In this document: positions 22,077 to 29,249 of the stretch, piece after piece
How the letters are laid out: every line of letters begins with the position of its first letter
Position numbering within the stretch: the stretch's first letter is position 1
From: Succinivibrionaceae bacterium UBA3769
GTDB taxonomy: Bacteria; Pseudomonadota; Gammaproteobacteria; Enterobacterales; Succinivibrionaceae
Direction: 5' to 3'
Length of the DNA: 29,249 bases
Assembly: GCA_002372325.1 (NCBI GenBank)
Contig: DFFT01000183.1
Location: forward strand, 1 to 29,249
Program-made: the position numbers and the translations under genes
The notes under the pieces: generated by a model
Database searches by the model: none
Seen by the model: the letters and a program-made list of their open reading frames with translations, nothing else
What the model was told of the DNA's origin: nothing

Positions 22077-22090
22077 AAAAAAAAAAAAAA
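22077..22090. repeat. Homopolymeric A14 tract
   Basis: Fourteen consecutive A lie in the divergent intergenic region about 100 bp upstream of the GGDEF start. A perfect CGTTCT/AGAACG hairpin lies just to its left (22048-22063). Slippage here could change promoter spacing. From the tract to 22294 I see TATAAT-like boxes (22106, 22125) and a GGCTG/CAGCC hairpin, but no gene. Confidence 0.9.
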
Positions 22091-22294
22091 TCAGGCGTTA
22101 TTGCTTATAATCTTTTCTATTGTAGTACAATAATTGACATTGCGAAACTGTTCACAAAAGATCTCTTCTTATGCCCGCCGTTCCGGTTTTCCGGGCCCGC
22201 GGGAGATGGCGGAATAACCGCTGTCCGGGATTCCCCTGACCGCTGCCGGCTGAAAAAACAGCCCCGCGCAGAGGATAACGCTAAAGGAGTGCCG

Positions 22295-22369
22295 ATGTTA
22301 CAACGGCGGCAGAAGTTTTCCCATGACATTTGTCACATTAATTACATGATTATGGCGAAATTCTTATGA
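22295..22369 (+). CDS. Possible 24-codon upstream ORF
   Basis: AAAGGAGTGCCG-ATG gives a very good ribosome site at 22295. The ORF encodes MLQRRQKFSHDICHINYMIM-AKFL and ends at TGA 22367-22369. The stop overlaps another ATG (22366) as ATGA, and that ATG is in frame with the following membrane protein gene. It may be a leader peptide or a short real protein. It contains a TGACA-TT-TGTCA palindrome at 22324-22335. Confidence 0.35.
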   Translation: MLQRRQKFSHDICHINYMIMAKFL

Positions 22370-22385
22370 CGCCGGCGAAAAGAAC

Positions 22386-22391
22386 TATAAT
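22386..22391 (+). promoter_or_regulatory. -10 element before the 22435 gene
   Basis: A perfect TATAAT lies 43 bp before the ATG at 22435. No good -35 is at standard spacing. It favours 22435 over 22366 as the main start. Confidence 0.4.
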
Positions 22392-22434
22392 TAAAGCCGC
22401 ATGTTGCTCTTACTCCCAAAGGGACTCCTTCGCC

Positions 22435-22989
22435 ATGGACAATCAGACAGACATCTCACCGGATCTCATCAGGGCTCTTGAGGACAGCAATATCGGCCAG
22501 GCGCGCTTTCAGCTTTTGAGAAGCCTGTGCCGGGGCACCTCCGACAATTTCCAGAGGTTCGACCGGGAACTCAGTCACGCTGCTCTCCGGAATGATCGGA
22601 TAATCGACAGCGAGCTTGAGGAAATCCTCGCGCCGGAGGACAAGTGGAACGAAGACTATCTCCTCCGGCAGGAATTCCGGCTGATGCACAATTTCTCCCG
22701 GCGGCGGATCGAGCACATCAAAAGCATTCTCGGCAGTCTGTACATGTCCGGCCCCGTCTCCCGCAGACGGCGGCTCATAATATGGATTTCCGTCTGCCTG
22801 TTTCTGAGCATTCTGGTTACCGGACTTCTGTATATGAGCGGAGAACGGGAGCCGGGAATACTTTTGACCACCTGTCTGCTCCCTCCGCTGGTTGCACTAT
22901 GCTTTTTCAAGAGAGACAGTTCCTCCTGCAGCGGGGATGCGGGATTCCCGCTGTTCGGCAACAGTTTTTCCGGTTTGATAATGCCTTAA
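22435..22989 (+). CDS. Two-helix membrane protein, unknown
   Basis: I recognise no family for this 184-residue protein. The N-terminal 110 residues are hydrophilic and probably helical, with many charged residues. Two adjacent hydrophobic helices follow (about 114-135 LIIWISVCLFLSILVTGLLY and 141-158), preceded by an RRRR cluster that would place the N-terminus in the cytoplasm. The tail is short and Ser/Cys/Gly-rich. ATG 22435 has AAGGGA about 10 bases upstream and a TATAAT further up. A longer form from 22366 (207 aa) is possible and would be coupled to the 24-codon ORF. The HAD phosphatase gene starts 25 bp after its stop, so the two are likely cotranscribed. Confidence 0.6.
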   Translation: MDNQTDISPDLIRALEDSNIGQARFQLLRSLCRGTSDNFQRFDRELSHAALRNDRIIDSELEEILAPEDKWNEDYLLRQEFRLMHNFSRRRIEHIKSILGSLYMSGPVSRRRRLIIWISVCLFLSILVTGLLYMSGEREPGILLTTCLLPPLVALCFFKRDSSSCSGDAGFPLFGNSFSGLIMP

Positions 22990-23014
22990 TATTGAATATT
23001 TCAAGGACATACGT

Positions 23015-24103
23015 ATGCACACATTGTTAAGAAACACTCTCGCGGCAGCTGTGATTACCGCGTCTCTCTTTGCCTTTGGCTGCAACTCCGCCGCTAATCT
23101 GGACGGAAACGAAAACCCCGCAGTCGTAACCGCGTCCGCCGCATCCGCAAAGATGTCCTACTGGACGGAAAACTCTCTGGCGGCAGCGGATATCACCGAT
23201 TATGTTAAAAGCGTAACCGACAAAAACTCCCCGGATTTCATCCCGGAAGAGGATCGCATCGCCGTATTTGACCTGGACGGCACTCTGGTGGGAGAAACCT
23301 ACCCCTCATACTTTGACTGGGTGATGTTCACCCATCGGGTGCTTCATGACCCCGGCTACAAGGCCACCCCGGAAATGAAGAAATTTGCCCGGGAACTGGA
23401 GGATGGCTGGAAAACCGGCAAACTCCCCAAGGGCGCGGAAAAGACTCATGCCGCACTCTCCACAGAAACCTTCAAGGATCTGACCATAGAGGAGCTTAAG
23501 GACTATGCCCGGAAATTCAAGGAGACACCGGCTGCGGGATTTAACAATCTCAAAAAAGGCGACGCCTTCTTCCTGCCCATGGTATCGCTGGTGAAATATC
23601 TTCAGGCCAACGGTTTTGCCGTGTTTATCGTGAGCGGCACCGAACGCAATATCGTCCGGGTGATTATCGAGGGCGTTCTTGATGTTCCGCCGCACATGGT
23701 GCTGGGAACCGACGGCTATCTCGTGGCCAGCCACCAGAACAGCAAGGACGGACTTGACTATGTATACCAGCCGGACGACAAGCTTATTTATAACGGCAAG
23801 CTGATCACCAAAAACGTCAAGATGAACAAGGTGCCCATCATTGCCCGGGAAATCGGCAAGGTACCGGTGCTGGCCTTCGGAAACAGCTCCGGAGACCTCT
23901 CCATGGCTCAGTACATTACCAACAACACAAAATACAAGAGCCGGGCCTACATCCTGCTGGGCAATGACGCCGTCCGGGAGCACGGGAGCGAGGATAAGGT
24001 CGTTTCCCTGAAGAAATACTGCGACGAGCACGGCTTCCATACCATTTCCATGAAGGATGACTTTGCCACCGTCTACGGCGACAACGTAACTCTGGCAAAA
24101 TAA
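23015..24103 (+). CDS. Exported HAD-superfamily phosphatase
   Basis: This 362-residue protein has an N-terminal signal (LAAAVITASLFAFGC). Cys23 follows a weak lipobox, so it may be a lipoprotein; otherwise it is secreted by Sec. The HAD motifs are in order: I, FDLDGTLVGET, with nucleophile Asp86 and acid Asp88; II, VFIVSGTERN; a later Lys in the KLITKNVKMNK region; and IV, AFGNSSGDLSM. A helical cap lies between I and II. It resembles bacterial periplasmic HAD phosphatases of the phosphoserine-phosphatase-like PF12710 group, but the substrate cannot be named. AAGGA precedes the ATG. A strong terminator follows the stop. Confidence 0.82.
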   Translation: MHTLLRNTLAAAVITASLFAFGCNSAANLDGNENPAVVTASAASAKMSYWTENSLAAADITDYVKSVTDKNSPDFIPEEDRIAVFDLDGTLVGETYPSYFDWVMFTHRVLHDPGYKATPEMKKFARELEDGWKTGKLPKGAEKTHAALSTETFKDLTIEELKDYARKFKETPAAGFNNLKKGDAFFLPMVSLVKYLQANGFAVFIVSGTERNIVRVIIEGVLDVPPHMVLGTDGYLVASHQNSKDGLDYVYQPDDKLIYNGKLITKNVKMNKVPIIAREIGKVPVLAFGNSSGDLSMAQYITNNTKYKSRAYILLGNDAVREHGSEDKVVSLKKYCDEHGFHTISMKDDFATVYGDNVTLAK

Positions 24104-24121
24104 TCACCGGGACATCTCTGC

Positions 24122-24153
24122 AAAACCGGTCTCAGGCGAGGCCGGTTTTTTTT
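24122..24153 (+). terminator. Rho-independent terminator of the HAD phosphatase operon
   Basis: ACCGG-T-CTC and GAG-G-CCGGT pair around AGGC, with flanking A and T runs extending the stem and eight Ts at 24146-24153. Confidence 0.9.
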
Positions 24154-24164
24154 GCGCCCCCTTT

Positions 24165-24302
24165 AAGGCATCACCCTGAAAGACCGCCTTTTCAACAAAA
24201 ATCCCCCGATGCGGCAGCAAGCCTCCGGGGTTTTCCGGTCAGAAAAGTTCTGACCCCCTTGTTTCTCCCTCTTAACCTCTATCCAAAAGGCCGGAAACGG
24301 CC
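24165..24302. other. Hairpin-rich spacer with a relative of the 884/954 repeat
   Basis: 24165-24182 matches the repeat at 888-905 in 16 of 18 positions. After it come a TCCCC...GGGG structure (about 24200-24234), a perfect 8-bp GGTCAGAA/TTCTGACC hairpin (24237-24255) and a GGCCG-GAAA-CGGCC tetraloop hairpin (24289-24302). No ORF of interest. It could be a structured RNA or an assembly of small intergenic repeats. Confidence 0.5.
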
Positions 24303-24408
24303 AAAACGCTGAACCGGCAGACGCTTCCGCAGGTGTTACGGAGATCCGGTGTTTCCAAACACAACGAAGCATTTTCCTGCGTGACGTAACATTACTATTA
24401 AATTTGTA

Positions 24409-24444
24409 TTGCATTTTTATTTTACTGGTATATTATAGATATAC
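24409..24444 (+). promoter_or_regulatory. Promoter with overlapping operator-like dyad
   Basis: TTGCAT (24409-24414) and TATTAT (24431-24436) are 16 bp apart. GTATAT-TATAG-ATATAC (24428-24444) is a perfect dyad over the -10, the usual place for a repressor site. It precedes the 490-residue unknown gene. Confidence 0.5.
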
Positions 24445-24475
24445 AACCTCAGGAGAGGAAATTCACTTAACTTTC

Positions 24476-24490
24476 ACTCCGTTTCGGAGT
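24476..24490 (+). promoter_or_regulatory. Hairpin just upstream of the ribosome binding site
   Basis: ACTCCG-TTT-CGGAGT is a perfect 6-bp stem ending 4 bases before AGGAG (24495-24499). It could influence ribosome access. Confidence 0.5.
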
Positions 24491-24505
24491 CATCAGGAGA
24501 TTTTT

Positions 24506-25978
24506 ATGAAAAACTACTATTTTGACTGGTATGACGGCTTTGGGAGCTCTCTCTTCGCGGAAAACAAGGCCTCTGAAGAGGAGTATGAGCTGCGGGAGAA
24601 CGGAGAAACCACTGGCAACGCTGACGGCGCCGCAGATGAGGAACGGCCCTTCATCGCTCCGATTCTCGGAAAACCCCTGGAGCATGCCGTGCAGGAATAC
24701 CGGAAGGAGCTTATGAAGTTTCAGGACTGGGGCGGCCCAAAACAGCAGGAGTTTTTCCGGAGCTACGATCTTGATAACGAGATCGCCATTCTCCTCGGAA
24801 CCTGCACCCCGCGGATTGCGAAGCTCCTGCTGGACTGCCTCGCCTACGTAATGAGCTGGATGGATCCCTGCGGCGCCTTCGCCTATCCCGTATTTCTTTC
24901 GGACTGTCAGGCAGTGCGGTTCCGGCATGTTTGCTATGAGCCCTCCTGGTGCGAACGAGCCAAATGCATTACCACGGAAACTCTGGTCAAGGACAAGGAG
25001 TCCTTTGATCTCTTTTACTCCTATGCCCTCCTGACCATAAACGCGCTGGACGATAAAGACCGGGCCTGTCTCTTTAAGCACTTTTCGGACTTTGCCGAAG
25101 AAGGAGACATTATGACCGAGAACGATTTTGAAGAGGCCAGGGACGCCTTCGAAAGCAGTCACCGTCCCCAGCCGGACACTCTTGATGCCGATGCCGCGAA
25201 CTTTTACAAGTCTCTGGATCCCAAGCTTGACACCATGACCCGGCTGATGATGAAGGAGGCCTATGTTTACGAATCCTATAATCACCTGGATGACTGGAAA
25301 ACCGATGGAGAGGAACAGGATGAAAATTTCACCCGGTTTGCCCAGGAGTGCGGCGTTATGCCCTGGGAACTTCTCCCATTGAAGGACGAATACCGCTCCC
25401 GGCCCTTTGAGGAGTGGGACATGAAACCAATTTTTCCGGTAATTGACTACGACCCGGATCCGGAACCGTGGCAGTCAGTGCGATTCCTGAATTACGGCTA
25501 TCGTGATATGGAGGTATTCTGCGACGAGCCTGCCGGACTTAAATACCCGGAGGGTGACGACGCCTACACTGAACGCCTCCTTAAGGGCATGATCGCCGGC
25601 AGAAAATCCTGGCGGAAGAGCCAGTATGCAGCATACGAAAAGGAGCAGCTGAAGAATTGGGAATATTTCAAAGAGCATGCAGATGAAGACCAAGAATTCA
25701 TGGCGGAGTTCGGCACCGCCGTCCTGAAAAATCACGGGGATCTCAGCAAAGTCGGCAATGAAAAGCCCGCCTTTGAGCTCCTCATGATGAGCCAGGAGGA
25801 TTTTCTGAAGGAGCTCAGGGATTTCATCCGGCATAACCCTGATTACTATGAACATAACGGGGAGGAAATCTTCGATGAGCTTTGCTACAGCACTGATGTC
25901 AGCGAGATTCAAGACTGGAATAAGCAGGTATTTCAGCATATTCTGAAGGACTGGAACAAAACAGCGTTCTTTATCTGA
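24506..25978 (+). CDS. Large acidic cytoplasmic protein, unknown
   Basis: I do not recognise a family for this 490-residue protein. It has no signal peptide or membrane helix. It is strongly acidic and aromatic, with many Asp/Glu, Trp and Tyr, including DWYDGFG, DYDPDPEPW and NPDYYEHNGEEIFDEL. Cys residues cluster around 155-185. Predicted content looks mainly helical. ATG 24506 is chosen because AGGAG sits 6 bases upstream; the frame is open from 24404, but those residues look untranslated. It is a single-gene unit with its own promoter, dyad and terminator. The composition could fit a DNA-mimic or a large helical scaffold, but nothing in the sequence proves either. Confidence 0.65.
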   Translation: MKNYYFDWYDGFGSSLFAENKASEEEYELRENGETTGNADGAADEERPFIAPILGKPLEHAVQEYRKELMKFQDWGGPKQQEFFRSYDLDNEIAILLGTCTPRIAKLLLDCLAYVMSWMDPCGAFAYPVFLSDCQAVRFRHVCYEPSWCERAKCITTETLVKDKESFDLFYSYALLTINALDDKDRACLFKHFSDFAEEGDIMTENDFEEARDAFESSHRPQPDTLDADAANFYKSLDPKLDTMTRLMMKEAYVYESYNHLDDWKTDGEEQDENFTRFAQECGVMPWELLPLKDEYRSRPFEEWDMKPIFPVIDYDPDPEPWQSVRFLNYGYRDMEVFCDEPAGLKYPEGDDAYTERLLKGMIAGRKSWRKSQYAAYEKEQLKNWEYFKEHADEDQEFMAEFGTAVLKNHGDLSKVGNEKPAFELLMMSQEDFLKELRDFIRHNPDYYEHNGEEIFDELCYSTDVSEIQDWNKQVFQHILKDWNKTAFFI

Positions 25979-26003
25979 TCCCGTTATGATGCCGAAGCAA
26001 ACG

Positions 26004-26029
26004 GCGGCGGAACCTGATTCCGCCGCTTT
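26004..26029 (+). terminator. Rho-independent terminator after the unknown gene
   Basis: GCGGCGGAA and TTCCGCCGC form a perfect 9-bp stem with a CCTGA loop, then TTTC. The rest of the gap to 26191 holds a TCCCCCA/TGGGGGA inverted repeat near 26075-26107 and a TAAAAT box near 26122. Confidence 0.75.
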
Positions 26030-26191
26030 CAGAAATGCAATGCTTCCTGCCGCTGCATTAATCATGTCTCTCATTCCCCCATTCCTGCAAAGGAGATGTG
26101 GGGGAGCGGCCTTTAAAATGGTAAAATATTCCCGAGCCGGTGTCCCCAACTCTTCCGGATCCCGGCGGCTTTATTCTGACTCTGAACCCAA

Positions 26192-28147
26192 ATGGTAAGC
26201 TCCGGCATGCGTTTTTTACTGATTATCGCTCTTGCAATCCTGCTTCAGGGACTCCTGACTGCCCTGCCCGGAAATGCTCAGTCCGCCGCTGCAAAGACGC
26301 ACGAAGGCGTCATTTACTGCTCGGAGCATTCCCTGCCCTACATGAACCCTCAGAGATATCAGTACTCCCCCATTGCCTCCACCCTGTCCAAGGCGGTTTA
26401 CGAACGGCTCATCGGCCGGGACAACAAAACCGGAGAAATAGTGCCCGGTGTCGGAAAGCTCACCAGACTCTCCAAGGATCAGCTGGAATACACCTTTATT
26501 CTGGATAAAACCGTCAGATTTCACAGCTATGATTCCTTTGTCCCCACCCGGGAGCTTCAGGCCGAGGATGTCATATTTTCCTTCAACAGAATGCGGGATC
26601 CGGGAAATCCCTTTTACGAGCCTTTCGAGAACTTTCCCTACATCACCAAAACGGAAACCCTGAACAATATCAAGGACATTGTGGCTGTCTCCCCCTACGT
26701 GGTGCGCTTTATTCTGAAGGAGCCGGATCCTGATTTTCTGGATTTTCTGGCCATTGACAACAGCGTTATCCTGAGCAAGGAATACGCGGACTACATTCTG
26801 GAGCACAACCTGCCCCCGGAATACATTGACTACAATGCCGTGGGAACAGGGCCATTTCAGGAAAGCAGCTTCGTGAGAGAGCGCTACGTGAAGCTCAAGC
26901 CCTTCCGGGAATACCGCTTTGACAAGCCCCGCATCAAAAAGCTGGTGATAAACCGCTCCTGGAAGATCAATAAAAGACTTTCCCAGATGTTCACCAACGA
27001 GTGTCACATTATCTCCAATCCCTCCGCCAGCCAGCTGACCTTTATCGAGCAGCACCGGGGCAGCAATGAGCTTAAGATCTACAACCGGAAGACCGTTAAT
27101 GCCACCTTTATCATCTTTAACACCAAAAGGGATGTCCTGAAAAACCGTCATACCCGGAGAACCATTGCCGACGCCATTAACATCCGGGATCTCAACGAGG
27201 CGGTATACTTCGGGCTGGGCCACTACATTATCGGAGCCCGGGCCGGCACCAACAGCATTTTCACTCCGGATACCGAACCCACCACCGAGGAACGGCTGGC
27301 CTCGGTGCTGGAGCTCCGGAGAACCCCGCTGCGCATATCAGTTTTTGAATCGGAAAACGGCGGCGGCAACTATCAGATAAAAATTGCCGAAATGCTGAAG
27401 TCCGACCTGGAAAACATCGGAGTAAAGTCGGAAATCCACAAATACCGCACCGACACCGGTCTCCGCAAGCTAAGGAGCGGCAACTTCGATGTCGCCATTA
27501 TCAACATCTTCTCCAATCTGGATTCGGCCATCGCTCCCCTTCTGGCCTGCCGAAAGGCCGTGCGCCGGAGACAGACCGATTCCGAGTTCATGAATAACTT
27601 CACCGGCTGGTGCAATCCCTACTTTGACAGCATCATGAACAACCTGAAAAACCGCCGGCTGGCCGAGAATGAAAAAATGAGCCTGTACCTTAACGCCAGA
27701 CATATTCTGCTGGAGGAAATGCCCCTGGTGCCGCTCCTCTATTCCAGTAACCGCTATGTGGCTCTGGGGAATCTCAAAGGCCTCCGCACCACCTCCGCCG
27801 GCGGTCTGGATTTCCGGAATGTCTATTACGAGGATGAGGATCTTCCCGCCCCGCCGAAAGCCATCCGCTCCATCGCGGGATCTCCGGGCAATGCCCCAAA
27901 GGATCTGCCCGCACCGGACAAATCAGCTCCCGCCGGAGAATCCCGGACTAAAAATCAGAAGGCGGACTTTCCCGAGCCCGTCCCGGACGCCTCCGGAAAC
28001 CCCGCGCCTGAATCCAGTCCTGCAGCGGAGCCCCAAAATCCTCCCGCTTCTCCGGCTGCCGGGAATAATAACGCCCCCGGGAAGCCGGAGCCTGCTCCGG
28101 CTCCCCGTAAAAACAGCGCCGCTCCGGCTGCCAAAGGAGGACATTAA
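26192..28147 (+). CDS. sapA: Periplasmic peptide-binding protein SapA-like (SBP family 5)
   Basis: This 651-residue substrate-binding protein belongs to a peptide ABC transporter. A signal peptide (cleavage near NAQSA) precedes the SBP_bac_5 fold: IYCSEHSLPYMNP, ASTLSKAVYERLIGRD, the YTFILDKTVRFH and AEDVIFSFNRMRDP blocks, VGTGPFQ and, late, EEMPLVPLLYSSNRYVALG. In E. coli SapA (547 aa) the protein is linked to antimicrobial peptide resistance and putrescine export. The body ends near 547; an additional tail of about 104 residues rich in Pro/Ala/Lys/Asn follows, which is not part of the fold. The start is uncertain: neither ATG 26192 nor ATG 26207 (residue 6) has a good ribosome site. Its TAA overlaps the ATG of sapB. 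Confidence 0.85.
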   Translation: MVSSGMRFLLIIALAILLQGLLTALPGNAQSAAAKTHEGVIYCSEHSLPYMNPQRYQYSPIASTLSKAVYERLIGRDNKTGEIVPGVGKLTRLSKDQLEYTFILDKTVRFHSYDSFVPTRELQAEDVIFSFNRMRDPGNPFYEPFENFPYITKTETLNNIKDIVAVSPYVVRFILKEPDPDFLDFLAIDNSVILSKEYADYILEHNLPPEYIDYNAVGTGPFQESSFVRERYVKLKPFREYRFDKPRIKKLVINRSWKINKRLSQMFTNECHIISNPSASQLTFIEQHRGSNELKIYNRKTVNATFIIFNTKRDVLKNRHTRRTIADAINIRDLNEAVYFGLGHYIIGARAGTNSIFTPDTEPTTEERLASVLELRRTPLRISVFESENGGGNYQIKIAEMLKSDLENIGVKSEIHKYRTDTGLRKLRSGNFDVAIINIFSNLDSAIAPLLACRKAVRRRQTDSEFMNNFTGWCNPYFDSIMNNLKNRRLAENEKMSLYLNARHILLEEMPLVPLLYSSNRYVALGNLKGLRTTSAGGLDFRNVYYEDEDLPAPPKAIRSIAGSPGNAPKDLPAPDKSAPAGESRTKNQKADFPEPVPDASGNPAPESSPAAEPQNPPASPAAGNNNAPGKPEPAPAPRKNSAAPAAKGGH

Positions 28148-29094
28148 TGCTGAAATTCATTGCCCGCAGACTTCTTGTGCTCCTGTTTGTCTTCTTTGTG
28201 CTGACCGTCATTCTCTTCTGGATGCACATCAGACTCACCGAATTTGAAGCTGACCGGCTGGTGCGGGATTATTTTTATTTCACAAGCTCCATCGTCCGCG
28301 GCAACTTCGGCATCAGCACCAGCTCCAAGCTTCCGGTGATCTACGAGCTCAAGACCTACCTGCCCTCCACTCTGGAGCTTATCTTCTTTTCATTTATTCT
28401 GTCCTTCATCGCCGGCACCGTGGCGGGCATCGCCGCCGGTCTCAACCACCATTCCATGCTGCTTAAAGTGACTACCACCATGCTGAGGCTGACCACCTCC
28501 TTCCCGGTATTCTGGCTGGGACAGATGATGATCACCATTTTCGCAGTGGAGCTTAAAATCCTCCCCACTGCCGGAAATATCAGCCTGTTCTGCGATGTGC
28601 CGCAGGTCACCGGCAGCATCTTTATTGACTCCATCCTCACCATGGATCCCGCCTGCATCAAAAGCATGCTGGATCATCTGGTGCTGCCGGTGATTGTGCT
28701 TTCCTTCATGCCCGCCACCCAGTTTTTTCTGCTGGCTCGGAGAGCCTCCTTCACCATTTCGGAAATGGACTTTATCAGAATGGCTATTTCCCGGGGGCAG
28801 AGCCTGTTCTCCCTGGCCCGGAAGCATATTTTTCTGAACATCATTCCCTCCATCCTGCCGAAGGTAAAAATAATCCTGTGCAATCTGTTTTCGGCCACTA
28901 TTCTGGTGGAGGTGGTGTTTGAATGGCCCGGTACCGGCATCTGGATCTCCACTGCCGTGGAGCATTCCGATAATGCCGTGCTGGAAACGGCGATTTTTGT
29001 GCTGGCAATTATCTTCCTGCTGGTTAATACCGTTATCGATATCATGGGAGAGGTATTCTTCCCGGAGAAGCGCCGCATCACCCTGAATATCTGA
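28147..29094 (+). CDS. sapB: Peptide ABC transporter permease SapB-like
   Basis: This 315-residue inner-membrane permease (E. coli SapB is 321 aa) has about 6 hydrophobic segments and the BPD_transp_1 domain. VPQVTGSIFIDSILTMDP matches the SapB-specific insert (TGFALIDAWLSDSP in E. coli). The conserved coupling region is seen in ISRGQSLFSLARKHIFLNIIPSILP, and EVVFEWPGTGIW is the usual late motif. TAATG overlaps it with sapA by one base, and AAAGGAGG (28133-28140) is a very strong ribosome site. SapC and the ATPases SapD/SapF are expected downstream but are outside the window. Confidence 0.88.
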   Translation: MLKFIARRLLVLLFVFFVLTVILFWMHIRLTEFEADRLVRDYFYFTSSIVRGNFGISTSSKLPVIYELKTYLPSTLELIFFSFILSFIAGTVAGIAAGLNHHSMLLKVTTTMLRLTTSFPVFWLGQMMITIFAVELKILPTAGNISLFCDVPQVTGSIFIDSILTMDPACIKSMLDHLVLPVIVLSFMPATQFFLLARRASFTISEMDFIRMAISRGQSLFSLARKHIFLNIIPSILPKVKIILCNLFSATILVEVVFEWPGTGIWISTAVEHSDNAVLETAIFVLAIIFLLVNTVIDIMGEVFFPEKRRITLNI

Positions 29095-29096
29095 CC

Positions 29097-29112
29097 GGTA
29101 CAGGATCGTACC
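29097..29112 (+). other. Hairpin just after sapB
   Basis: GGTAC-AGGATC-GTACC is a perfect 5-bp inverted repeat starting 3 bp past the sapB stop. No U-tract follows until 29129-29134, so it is an intercistronic hairpin rather than a clear terminator. Confidence 0.45.
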
Positions 29113-29143
29113 AGCGGCTTAAGCGGATTTTTTTCCGGAGGTC

Positions 29144-29249
29144 ATGCAGGGAAAACAAAACGGGGTTAAAATAACCGGGACAGACAGCAAAGGCAGCATA
29201 AGCCGCGGGCAGGCGGCAGGGGCCGCAGGATCTGAAGCAGGAGCAGCAG
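29144..29249 (+). CDS. Possible 5' end of the next gene, cut by the window edge
   Basis: ATG at 29144 opens a frame that stays open to the window end (start MQGKQNGVKITGTDSKGS, then Gly/Ala/Gln-rich). GGAGG (29137-29141) is only 2 bases away, which is too close for an ideal start. Position suggests sapC, but the visible residues do not resemble SapC. They could be a low-complexity N-terminal extension or untranslated spacer. Confidence 0.2.
   Translation, partial: MQGKQNGVKITGTDSKGSISRGQAAGAAGSEAGAA

Noticed and set aside
23306..24040. 244-codon minus-strand frame opposite the HAD phosphatase
   Set aside because: The HAD motifs lie in the plus frame; the antisense product has no motif and no ribosome site.
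26216..27223. 335-codon minus-strand frame opposite sapA
   Set aside because: sapA has full SBP family 5 motifs and a coupled permease; the antisense frame has none.

Overview
The window looks like chromosomal DNA of an anaerobic gammaproteobacterium. The evidence is an E. coli-like thrA-thrB-thrC operon, RnfA, DjlA, RsmJ, the USG-1 family, SapA/SapB, and aroE, tsaC and a YrdD-like zinc-ribbon gene in one neighbourhood. The gut and rumen Succinivibrionaceae are my best guess. That is an inference from gene content, the Cache-GGDEF protein and AAA/DUF4143-type ATPase remnants, not a proven placement. No tRNA, rRNA, CRISPR array or intact mobile element was recognised.

Layout. 1-1217: 3' end of an AAA-ATPase/PD-(D/E)XK gene, then a 37-bp direct repeat and a promoter. 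1218-2898: a lone rnfA convergent with a catalytically dead usg homologue. 2996-7142: lon (leftward, sigma-32-like promoter) divergent from djlA (rightward), a proteostasis pair. 7143-7629: an 18-19% GC island with nine copies of a CAATTAAG-type motif in two inward-facing, helically phased arrays around a central dyad, followed by a small acidic membrane protein gene (7630-7953). 7976-9614: aroE-rsmJ (leftward). 9720-10579: a decayed island with an internally deleted, frameshifted ATPase pseudogene, duplicated 5' flanks and a strong hairpin. 10580-14740: purE-tsaC (overlapping), an amidase gene followed by pnuC, and a zinc-ribbon gene (all leftward). 14832-19822: thrA-thrB-thrC with a promoter, an operator-like dyad and an intrinsic terminator in the leader, but no visible threonine leader peptide. 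19965-21977: a dCache-GGDEF diguanylate cyclase. 22077-24153: a 14-A tract, a possible 24-codon upstream ORF, a two-helix membrane protein and an exported HAD phosphatase. 24154-25978: a hairpin-rich spacer and an unrecognised 490-residue acidic protein. 26192-29094: sapA-sapB, with the rest of the transporter presumably beyond the edge.

Themes. Several proteins carry long low-complexity additions that their E. coli relatives lack: Lon (N-terminal, internal and histone-like C-terminal), SapA, the zinc-ribbon protein and the diguanylate cyclase. The strongest candidate for something undescribed is the phased repeat array at 7259-7529 with its neighbouring small membrane protein. Second is the threonine operon leader, which keeps the attenuator terminator but has lost, or never had, the classical leader peptide.
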